From: Burkholderiales bacterium
GTDB lineage: Bacteria > Pseudomonadota > Gammaproteobacteria > Burkholderiales > Burkholderiaceae_C
Direction: 5' to 3'
DNA: 5,428 nucleotides
Assembly: GCA_947462175.1 (NCBI GenBank)
Contig: CANHOE010000198.1
Coordinates: 1-5,428 of the forward strand
Positions 1 to 5,100 of this stretch are shown in pieces. Positions within the stretch are counted from its first letter, which is position 1; each line of letters starts with the position of its first letter. Position numbers and translations under genes: made by a program. Under the pieces are notes generated by a model. It saw only the letters and a program-made list of their open reading frames with translations, searched no databases and had not been told where the DNA came from.

Positions 1-496
1 GCACCACCAGCAGCGGCAGGTCGTGGCGGCGGGCAACCCGGGCGATGGCCGCGCTTTCCATGTCGGCCACCACTGCGCCCGCTCGCGCGGCGAGTTCGCG
101 TTTGGCAGCACTGCTCGCCACCACCTGCGACGCGTGGGCGAGCGCACCTTCGCAAATGGCTCTCCGACCCAGCGCGGCAACGACCTCACGCCGCCAGTCG
201 GCGTCTGTTGGCCAGCGCTGAAGATCAGCCGTGACCACAGCCTCGGGCAGGCACAGCGCGCCAGCGGGCAACTCGGCATCGAGTCCCGCTGCGCAACCCC
301 AGCTCACAAGCCCGGCGACGCCAGCATCGACGAGTGTCTGTGCCGCCTGCGCCGCACGCTGCTCGCCCACACCCGAGACCGCGATGACTGCCTGGTCACG
401 AATGGCGAGAGTCGCACCGACCCCCACCGCTTCACGGCTCAGGCTGCGCAACTCCGCTGGCATGGCGACGACGATGCCGACGCAGATGCTGCTCAC
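1..496 (-). CDS. hpnG: HpnG, hopanoid-associated nucleoside phosphorylase (3' end missing)
   Basis: This gene is cut by the left edge; 165 codons are visible, reading leftward. HpnG removes adenine from adenosylhopane, a step toward ribosylhopane and bacteriohopanepolyols; this role is family knowledge. The translation starts with a beta-strand ending VVAMPAEL, which matches the AMEEE region of MTA/SAH nucleosidases; Glu15 aligns with their catalytic glutamate. A GVG turn lies at 42-44, WGCAAGL at 66-72, and the nucleosidase/phosphorylase signature VADMESAAIARVA at 143-155, with Glu147 in the ribose-binding position. The RAISD-type catalytic aspartate would lie beyond the edge. The start is a GTG one base after the shc stop (TGA-G-GTG). 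No Shine-Dalgarno is evident, so translation is probably coupled to shc. An internal ATG at codon 12 would delete the first conserved strand and is unlikely. The neighbouring shc and hpnH favour HpnG over a generic MTA/SAH nucleosidase. Confidence 0.87.
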   Translation of the reverse strand, partial: MSSICVGIVVAMPAELRSLSREAVGVGATLAIRDQAVIAVSGVGEQRAAQAAQTLVDAGVAGLVSWGCAAGLDAELPAGALCLPEAVVTADLQRWPTDADWRREVVAALGRRAICEGALAHASQVVASSAAKRELAARAGAVVADMESAAIARVARRHDLPLLVV

Positions 497-497
497 C

Positions 498-2486
498 TCA
501 GGCTGCGACCCGAAGTTCAGCAGCGGACTCGGCGCGTGCCGCAATCGGCGCCTCACTGTGCGGCTGCCTCCCGGTCAGCCGAACATATCGCGCCAGCGCC
601 CAGACTGGAAAGTAGGCGCTGTAGCCGTGGTACTTCAGATAGAAGACGCGTGGGAAGCCAGGCGCGGTGTACCAGGGCTCCGTCCACAGTCCAGCGTTGT
701 CCTGCGTGGACGCGAGGTAGGCCGCGCCACGGGCCACCGCGTCGCAACGGCCTTCACCTGCGGCCATCAGCGCGAGCATCGCCCAGGCGGTCTGAAAGGA
801 GGTGCTCTCGGGGGCCTGCCCGGCGGTGACCGGGTGTTCGTAGCTGTCGTTGTGTTCGCCCCAGCCGCCATCGGTGCGCTGCACGCTTTTCAGCCATGCC
901 GCTGCGCGCCGTACAGCCGGGTCATCGGCGGGGATGCCGATCTGCTCGAAGGCTGCCAGCACCGACCAGGTGCCGTAGATGTAGTTCGTGCCCCAGCGAC
1001 CGAACCAGGCGCCTGAGGGCTCCTGCTGCTCACGCAGATACGCCAGGCAGGTATCCAGCTGCGCTCGGGCCGGCTCGCCCAGCAGGTGAAGTGCGATCAG
1101 GCAGCGGGCGCTGACGTCGGCAGTGGGTGGGTCCAGCAGGGCGCCGTGGTCGGCGAACGGGATTTCGTTGAGGTAGTAGTGGGTGTTGTCGACGTCGAAG
1201 GCCCCAAAGCCGCCGTTGCTCGACTGCATGCCTGCCACCCATTGAACCGCACGGCGCAAGTGTTCTTCGTCGGACGCGCGCCCGGCAGCATTCATCGCCC
1301 AGGCGACGGCACTGGTGTCATCAAGGTCGGGGTAATGGGCATTGGCGAACTGGAACGGCCATCCGCCGCCGGCCAGATCGGGTCGCGAGTCGCGCCAGTC
1401 GCCAGGCTCGTTGCTCAGCTGCACGGCATCGAGCCACGCCAAGCCGCGCCGGGCTGCTTGTTGTCCCACCGGTCCGGCTTCCACCAGGGCCAGCGCGGCC
1501 AAGGCGGTGTCCCACACCGGTGGCAGGCAAGGCTGGCAGTAGGCGGATGTCTCGGTGACGACCAGCAGGTCGTCGATGGATTTGCGGGCGGCAAGGCAAT
1601 GCGGGTGGTCGGCAGGGTAGCCCAGCAGGTGCAGCGCCTCGTAGGCATTCACCATGGCCGGGAAGATGGCGCCGAGCCCGCCGTCGCCATTCAGTCGTTC
1701 GACGAGCCAACTCTCGGCTCGGTGCACTGCACGGGCGCGCAACCAGCGCGGGATGAACGGCTCCACCCACTTGCCGAGCGAGTCGAAGACCAGGAATGCG
1801 CGGTTGAGCGTCGAACGCACAGGGAAGTAGTCGCGCTCCTGATCGGGTGGTGTGGTGAACAGCTCGGCAATGCCGACGCCATCCGGATTGCGTGCGCGCG
1901 GCTTCAAGCTGCACAGAATCAGCAGCGGCACCATCACCGTGCGCGACCAGTAAGACACCTTGGACAGATGGAATGGAAACCAGCGTGGCAGCAGCAGCGC
2001 TTCAACCGGAATGAAGGGCACCGCTCGCCAAGGCACCTGCTGGAACAGCGCGAGCGCGATGCGTGTGAACACATTGGCGCGCGCCGCACCGCCTTGCGCC
2101 AGGATCGCGCGCCGGGCTCGTTGCATGTGAGCTGCGTCAGGGTCGTCGCCGGCCAGCTTCAGCGCGTAGTACACCTTGACCGAACAGCTGAGATCCATCG
2201 CGCCGCCGTGATACAGGTACCAGCCGCCATCGGCCTGCTGGCGCTCGCGCAGATAGACAGCCAGCTTGGCAACGAGACCGCGATCGACCTCGCCGATGTA
2301 ATGCATCATCAGCAAGTACTCAGCTGGAATGGTGCAGTCGGCTTCGAGTTCGAAGCACCAGTAGCCATCGGCATGCTGCCGCTCGATGAGGGCGCTGACG
2401 CTGCGGCCGAGCGCCGTTTTGATGACTTCCCGGTTGCTCTGTGGCGTGTCGGTCATGCCGAACTCAAGCATTTCACCCACGTTCAC
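498..2486 (-). CDS. shc: Squalene-hopene cyclase
   Basis: Shc (HpnF) is a monotopic membrane enzyme that cyclises squalene to hopene and hopanol, the committed step of hopanoid synthesis. The 662-residue protein has the family's usual length and aligns along the whole chain. The catalytic acid motif appears as DLDDTS at 387-392, with Asp389 at the protonating position; the usual form is DxDDTA. Repeated QW-type motifs occur at about 83-90 (RQQADGGW), 421-427 (QSSNGGF), 486-494, 536-543 and 595-601. FGRWGTNYIYGTW at 495-507 and the tyrosine trio Y616/Y619/Y622 in FYLKYHGY match active-site regions of the Alicyclobacillus enzyme. The start is uncertain. GTG at 2486 lies 4 nt after AAGGA, a second in-frame GTG at 2480 lies 10 nt after it, and ATGs begin at 2471 and 2456; all precede the conserved domain. 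It is the first gene of the minus-strand arm, with hpnG directly behind it. The last ~20 residues are Ala/Glu/Arg-rich and non-conserved. Confidence 0.97.
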   Translation of the reverse strand: MNVGEMLEFGMTDTPQSNREVIKTALGRSVSALIERQHADGYWCFELEADCTIPAEYLLMMHYIGEVDRGLVAKLAVYLRERQQADGGWYLYHGGAMDLSCSVKVYYALKLAGDDPDAAHMQRARRAILAQGGAARANVFTRIALALFQQVPWRAVPFIPVEALLLPRWFPFHLSKVSYWSRTVMVPLLILCSLKPRARNPDGVGIAELFTTPPDQERDYFPVRSTLNRAFLVFDSLGKWVEPFIPRWLRARAVHRAESWLVERLNGDGGLGAIFPAMVNAYEALHLLGYPADHPHCLAARKSIDDLLVVTETSAYCQPCLPPVWDTALAALALVEAGPVGQQAARRGLAWLDAVQLSNEPGDWRDSRPDLAGGGWPFQFANAHYPDLDDTSAVAWAMNAAGRASDEEHLRRAVQWVAGMQSSNGGFGAFDVDNTHYYLNEIPFADHGALLDPPTADVSARCLIALHLLGEPARAQLDTCLAYLREQQEPSGAWFGRWGTNYIYGTWSVLAAFEQIGIPADDPAVRRAAAWLKSVQRTDGGWGEHNDSYEHPVTAGQAPESTSFQTAWAMLALMAAGEGRCDAVARGAAYLASTQDNAGLWTEPWYTAPGFPRVFYLKYHGYSAYFPVWALARYVRLTGRQPHSEAPIAARAESAAELRVAA

Positions 2487-2490
2487 ACTG

Positions 2491-2495
2491 TCCTT
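2491..2495 (-). promoter_or_regulatory. Ribosome-binding site of shc
   Basis: The minus strand reads AAGGA here. It lies 4 nt before the GTG at 2486 and 10 nt before the in-frame GTG at 2480. It supports a GTG start for shc over the later ATGs (2471, 2456), which have no clear Shine-Dalgarno of their own. It does not decide between the two GTGs. Confidence 0.5.
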
Positions 2496-2578
2496 GTTGA
2501 GTCGTCACGTCGTGCGTCTGACTTGTCGCTGCAACGCCTGATGACCGGCAGAGTGCTCGATTCGCACGGCCGGCGGAT

Positions 2579-2591
2579 GGTTCGTAGAACC
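2579..2591. repeat. Short inverted repeat GGTTC-GTA-GAACC
   Basis: A perfect 5-bp inverted repeat has a 3-nt centre, GGTTCGTAGAACC. It sits about 90 bp upstream of the shc start and 9 bp before the larger inverted repeat at 2600. The size and symmetry would suit a dimeric regulator site, but no known operator is recognised. It could occur by chance. Confidence 0.3.
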
Positions 2592-2599
2592 CTCTTTAG

Positions 2600-2650
2600 C
2601 CGACCCAGTTCCGCTGGAGACTATATGCGTGAACCTTGGGAACTAGTCGG
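2600..2650. promoter_or_regulatory. Two-part inverted repeat, RNA hairpin or symmetrical operator
   Basis: CCGAC at 2600-2604 pairs with GTCGG at 2646-2650, and GTTCC at 2608-2612 pairs with GGAAC at 2639-2643. The two helices are separated by a small internal loop (CCA opposite TA). The 26-nt apical part contains ACTATATG. As RNA this is a 10-bp interrupted stem-loop. As DNA it has near mirror symmetry around a TATA core and could be a two-way promoter or operator. A competing small hairpin, CCAG/CTGG at 2605-2617, is possible. No known riboswitch or RNA family is recognised. Confidence 0.45.
2620..2625 (-). promoter_or_regulatory. Possible -10 box for the shc arm
   Basis: The minus strand reads TATAGT, which is 5 of 6 to the sigma-70 -10 consensus. 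The best -35-like sequence upstream is CCGACT at 2650-2645, only 3 of 6 and at a long 19-bp spacing. Transcription would start near 2613 and leave a leader of roughly 125 nt before shc. On the plus strand the same core reads TATATG, with CCGACC 16 bp before it, an even weaker match. Weak evidence only. Confidence 0.2.
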
Positions 2651-2669
2651 CTTGGCCCTCTAACCAAGC
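2650..2669 (+). other. Second hairpin in the ispH upstream region
   Basis: GCTTGG at 2650-2655 pairs perfectly with CCAAGC at 2664-2669 around the 8-nt loop CCCTCTAA. It stacks directly on the end of the 2600-2650 inverted repeat, sharing base 2650. Together with the terminator-like hairpin further on, this gives three consecutive stem-loops in the plus orientation ahead of ispH. That order is typical of a structured leader or a small RNA, although neither is proven. Confidence 0.4.
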
Positions 2670-2680
2670 AAGGTGCAAGG
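2668..2680 (+). repeat. Tandem GCAAGG repeat
   Basis: GCAAGG occurs twice at 7-nt spacing (2668-2673 and 2675-2680), followed by another CAAG at 2681-2684. The first copy overlaps the right side of the hairpin ending at 2669. Part of it (AAGGTGC, 2670-2676) can also pair with GCGCCTT at 2705-2711. It may be a protein site, an RNA element or chance. Confidence 0.25.
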
Positions 2681-2692
2681 CAAGACTGAACC

Positions 2693-2722
2693 GCGCCTGA
2701 TGCGGCGCCTTTGTGGGTTTTT
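2693..2722 (+). terminator. Intrinsic-terminator-like hairpin upstream of ispH
   Basis: GCGCC at 2693-2697 pairs with GGCGC at 2704-2708 around the 6-nt loop TGATGC. A T-rich stretch follows (CTTTGTGGGTTTTT, 2709-2722), interrupted by GTGGG. It lies about 60 nt before the ispH start in the same direction, and no gene in that direction precedes it. It may therefore be an attenuator within the ispH leader or the end of an upstream small RNA. The short stem and interrupted T-tract keep confidence moderate. Confidence 0.45.
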
Positions 2723-2770
2723 CGGGGTTGGTTTGGCGTAACAGCCCATGGCGGCGGGGCGCTGGTCTTG

Positions 2771-2777
2771 AAGGGAG
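2771..2777 (+). promoter_or_regulatory. Ribosome-binding site that fixes the TTG start of ispH
   Basis: AAGGGAG, a strong Shine-Dalgarno-like sequence, ends 5 nt before TTG at 2783. No in-frame ATG or GTG occurs between there and the conserved iron-sulfur region of IspH, so this site is the main reason to accept a TTG start. Confidence 0.7.
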
Positions 2778-2782
2778 CTTGA

Positions 2783-3832
2783 TTGACTTCGAATCCGACC
2801 CAGCAGGCGCGTTCTGGTGCGAAAGCAGGCGCTGCTGCCGGAGCCGCGCTGTTGCTGGCCAAGCCGCGGGGTTTTTGCGCTGGTGTGGTGCGTGCGGTGC
2901 AAGTCGTGGAACTGGCGCTGGAGGCGCATGGCGCGCCGGTCTACGTGCTGCACGAGATCATCCACAACCAGCGCGTGCTGGCTGATCTGTGCAATCGAGG
3001 TGCCGTCTTTGTCGAGCGACTCGATGAGGTGCCGCCGCGAGCCTGTTTGATCTTCAGCGCGCATGGCGTGGCACGCACGATCGAGCGCGAGGCCCGCCAG
3101 CGCGGCCTGCAGGTGATCGATGCCACTTGCCCGCTTGTGGCCAAGGTGCACCTGGAGGTGATGCAGCATGCCCGCGCCGGGCGGGATCTGATCATGATCG
3201 GCCATGCGGGACACCCGGAAGTTGTCGGCACCCTCGGACGCTTCGACACCAGTCGAGGAGGCTCCACCCATCTGGTGGAAAACCTGGACGGCGTTCAGGC
3301 CTTGCGAGTGCGCGACCCGATGCGTGTGGCGGTGGTCACCCAGACCACGCTGTCAGTGGAAGACACGCGACGCGTGCTGGCTGCGCTGCGATCGCGGTTT
3401 CCCGCGATCGTCGAGCCACGACGGGACGATATTTGCTACGCCACCCAATCGCGCCAGAACGGCGTGCGGAGTTTGCTGCCACGGGTTGATCTGGTTCTTG
3501 TGGTGGGTGCTCGCAACAGTTCCAATGCGAATCGGCTGCGAGAGGTGGCACGCAGCGGGGGCTGCGAAGCCCATTTGGTGCAAGATGCCGGCGAAATCGA
3601 TGTGCGATGGTTGCGTCCGGGTATCGTGATCGGCATCACTGCGGGAGCCTCGACCCCGGCGGTTCTGGTCGATGAGCTGGTCGAGAGACTCAAGGACTTG
3701 GGCGCGGGGGTGGTGACCGAGATGGACGGCGAGGACGAATCAGTCTCCTTTCGATTGCCGGCATCTCTGCTTCGCGCCACCGCCCGACACCCAACCCGAA
3801 CGACGACGGACGAAGAAGCCCAACTTTTATGA
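2783..3832 (+). CDS. ispH: IspH, 4-hydroxy-3-methylbut-2-enyl diphosphate reductase
   Basis: IspH is the last enzyme of the MEP pathway; it reductively dehydroxylates HMBPP to IPP and DMAPP with a [4Fe-4S] cluster in the cytoplasm. The three cluster cysteines are visible as C32 (GFCAGV), C116 (DATCPLV) and C218 (DICYATQ). Substrate-site motifs are also present: HEIIHN (H57), FSAHGV (H94), GHPEVVGT (H144, E146), TQTTLS (T188), NSSNANR (246-250) and TAGAST (S290). At 349 residues it is longer than the usual 310-330. The extra length is an Ala/Gly-rich N-terminal tail of about 26 residues and a Thr/Arg-rich C-terminal tail; both look unstructured. The start is TTG behind AAGGGAG. The stop overlaps the hpnH start by 4 nt (ATGA), so the two form an operon. 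This could be the cell's only ispH or a second, hopanoid-dedicated copy; the window cannot tell. Confidence 0.96.
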   Translation: MTSNPTQQARSGAKAGAAAGAALLLAKPRGFCAGVVRAVQVVELALEAHGAPVYVLHEIIHNQRVLADLCNRGAVFVERLDEVPPRACLIFSAHGVARTIEREARQRGLQVIDATCPLVAKVHLEVMQHARAGRDLIMIGHAGHPEVVGTLGRFDTSRGGSTHLVENLDGVQALRVRDPMRVAVVTQTTLSVEDTRRVLAALRSRFPAIVEPRRDDICYATQSRQNGVRSLLPRVDLVLVVGARNSSNANRLREVARSGGCEAHLVQDAGEIDVRWLRPGIVIGITAGASTPAVLVDELVERLKDLGAGVVTEMDGEDESVSFRLPASLLRATARHPTRTTTDEEAQLL

Positions 3833-4968
3833 GCATTCCTTTCAAGCAAAAACTGAGTGTCGGCGCGTATGTCGTCAAGCAAAAACTCCTCGGCAACAAG
3901 CGCTACCCACTGGTGCTGATGCTGGAGCCGCTGTTCCGTTGCAACCTGGCTTGCGCCGGCTGCGGCAAGATCGATCACCCCGAAGACGTTCTCGACAAAC
4001 GCCTGAGCGTGGCTGAATGCATGGAGGCGGTCGACGAATGCGGCGCACCGGTCGTCTCGATCCCGGGCGGTGAGCCTCTGCTCCACAAGGAAATGCCGGA
4101 GATCGTGCGTGGCATCGTCGCGCGCAAGAAGTTCGTCTACCTGTGCACCAATGCGCTGTTGCTGAAAAAGCGCATGGATGACTACACACCGTCGCCTTAC
4201 CTGACCTTTTCGGTGCACCTGGACGGCGACCGCGAGCGTCACGACGAGGCGGTCTGCCAGGAGGGCGTTTTCGATCGCGCCGTCGAGGCGATTCAGATGG
4301 CGTTGGCGCGCGGCTTCCGCGTCAGCGTCAACTGCACGCTGTTCAATGGGGAGACGCCGGAACGCGTCGCTGCGTTCCTGGATTACCTCGTGGACCTCGG
4401 TGTCGAAGCGGCCACCATTTCGCCCGGCTTCAGCTACGAGCGCGCACCGCAGCAGCATGTGTTCCTGCAGCGCCAGGCCACTCGCCAGTTGTTCCGCGAC
4501 ATCTTCAAGCTGGGCGCCACACGCCGTGGCGCGCGCCAGTGGCGGCTCAACCACTCGAGTCTCTACCTCGATTTCCTGGCCGGCAACCAGAACTACCAGT
4601 GCACGCCCTGGGGCAGCCCGGCGCGTAATGTGTTCGGCTGGCAAAAGCCCTGCTACCTGATGGCTGACGAAGGCTATGCCCCCACGTTTGCCGCGCTGAT
4701 GAAGGACACGCCCTGGGAGAAGTACGGCTCCAGCAGCAACCCCAAATGCGCCCAGTGCATGGCGCACTGCGGGTACGAGCCGACGGCAGTGAATGCGGCG
4801 ATGGCCAATCCGCTGAAGGCGGCCTGGGTGGCGCTGCGCGGGCCACGCACCAGTGGCCCGATGGTCGACAACGACGTGCCGGTTGCACCACCCAGCGGCG
4901 CGCGTGAGTACCCGGTGCACCTGATGATGAAGGCGCCTGCCGAGGAGACGCAGGTCACCGGTCGCTGA
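3829..4968 (+). CDS. hpnH: HpnH, radical-SAM adenosyl-hopene transferase
   Basis: HpnH joins the 5'-deoxyadenosyl group of SAM to diploptene, giving adenosylhopane, the first step to C35 extended hopanoids. The 379-residue protein shows the radical-SAM cluster motif C38-x3-C42-x2-C45 in RCNLACAGC. The SAM-binding PGGEP lies at 79-83, and YLCTN with C106 is at 104-108; I recall a cysteine in this position being proposed as reductant in HpnH, which should be verified. The C-terminal part (about 250-320) holds further cysteines C258, C275, C307, C310 and C314 and corresponds to the DUF3463-type tail of the family. The N-terminus, with GNKRYPLVLMLEPLFRCNL at 22-40, is typical of HpnH, so the ATG start is well placed. 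It overlaps the ispH stop by 4 nt and has no strong Shine-Dalgarno (GAAGAAG 10 nt upstream), so translational coupling is likely. The last ~35 residues are low in conservation. Confidence 0.96.
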   Translation: MSIPFKQKLSVGAYVVKQKLLGNKRYPLVLMLEPLFRCNLACAGCGKIDHPEDVLDKRLSVAECMEAVDECGAPVVSIPGGEPLLHKEMPEIVRGIVARKKFVYLCTNALLLKKRMDDYTPSPYLTFSVHLDGDRERHDEAVCQEGVFDRAVEAIQMALARGFRVSVNCTLFNGETPERVAAFLDYLVDLGVEAATISPGFSYERAPQQHVFLQRQATRQLFRDIFKLGATRRGARQWRLNHSSLYLDFLAGNQNYQCTPWGSPARNVFGWQKPCYLMADEGYAPTFAALMKDTPWEKYGSSSNPKCAQCMAHCGYEPTAVNAAMANPLKAAWVALRGPRTSGPMVDNDVPVAPPSGAREYPVHLMMKAPAEETQVTGR

Positions 4969-4974
4969 CCCTTG

Positions 4975-5013
4975 CGGCAGCCGCTGCGTCGAACTGAACG
5001 CAGCGGTCTGCCG
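4975..5013. terminator. Strong hairpin after hpnH, possible terminator
   Basis: Six bases after the hpnH stop, CGGCAG+CCGCTGCGT (4975-4989) pairs with ACGCAGCGG and CTGCCG (4998-5013). This is a 15-bp GC-rich stem with one bulged T (5007) and the 8-nt loop CGAACTGA. No U-tract follows, so it is not a classical intrinsic terminator. It could end the ispH-hpnH transcript weakly or protect its 3' end. ACGCAGCG could also pair with CGCTGCGT at 5042-5049, but the near stem is longer. Confidence 0.5.
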
Positions 5014-5030
5014 AGGCCCGGCTGGTCTCG

Positions 5031-5040
5031 CGCTGCAGCG
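5031..5040. repeat. 10-bp perfect palindrome CGCTGCAGCG
   Basis: A perfect palindrome lies in the 132-nt gap between hpnH and the small membrane protein gene, just before TTAGCATG (5049-5056), which could contain a weak -10 box (TAGCAT, 5050-5055). No good -35 is seen. Short GC palindromes are common in GC-rich DNA, so its function is unsupported. Confidence 0.2.
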
Positions 5041-5088
5041 ACGCTGCGTTAGCATGCGCCCCACTCGTGAGCTGCGAGTCACGTCGAA

Positions 5089-5094
5089 CGGGAA
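5089..5094 (+). promoter_or_regulatory. Ribosome-binding site of the small membrane protein gene
   Basis: CGGGAA lies 6 nt before ATG at 5101. It is a modest Shine-Dalgarno match but the only purine-rich stretch at a usable distance. It supports the ATG at 5101 or the in-frame ATG two codons later (5107). Confidence 0.4.
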
Positions 5095-5100
5095 TCAGCC

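Larger units (their letters stand above)
2487..2782. other. Divergent intergenic region between shc and ispH
   Basis: This 296-nt stretch separates the two divergent hopanoid arms, so promoters for both should lie in it. I find no convincing protein-coding gene: the reading frames crossing it on either strand are extensions of frames shadowing shc or ispH. The part near shc (about 2500-2575) shows no obvious structure. The middle and right part (2579-2725) is rich in inverted repeats, listed separately, and ends in a T-rich tract. It is visibly less GC-rich in places (2617-2630, 2709-2735) than the flanking genes, as expected of a regulatory region. Confidence 0.8.

Noticed and set aside
23..1016. 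Two plus-strand frames of about 260 codons over hpnG and the end of shc
   Set aside because: They are antisense to conserved coding sequence, overlap each other in different frames, and are low in complexity and rich in Arg, Ala and Pro.
1086..2663. Plus-strand open frame of 525 codons opposite shc
   Set aside because: It lies almost wholly antisense to the well-supported cyclase gene. Long antisense frames are expected in high-GC coding DNA, and the translation shows no family motif.
2600..2722. Identity as a known RNA such as 6S RNA, SRP RNA, tmRNA or a cobalamin riboswitch
   Set aside because: I compared it with the conserved motifs I know for these families and found none, so the region is left unnamed.
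2660..3271. Minus-strand frame of 203 codons across the ispH start and part of the intergenic region
   Set aside because: Most of it is antisense to ispH, no motif is visible, and the hairpins at 2693-2722 fall inside it.
3436..5082. Minus-strand open frame of 548 codons opposite ispH and hpnH
   Set aside because: It is Arg/Ala/His-rich, has no recognisable domain, and covers two genes whose motifs are unambiguous. It is a compositional shadow.
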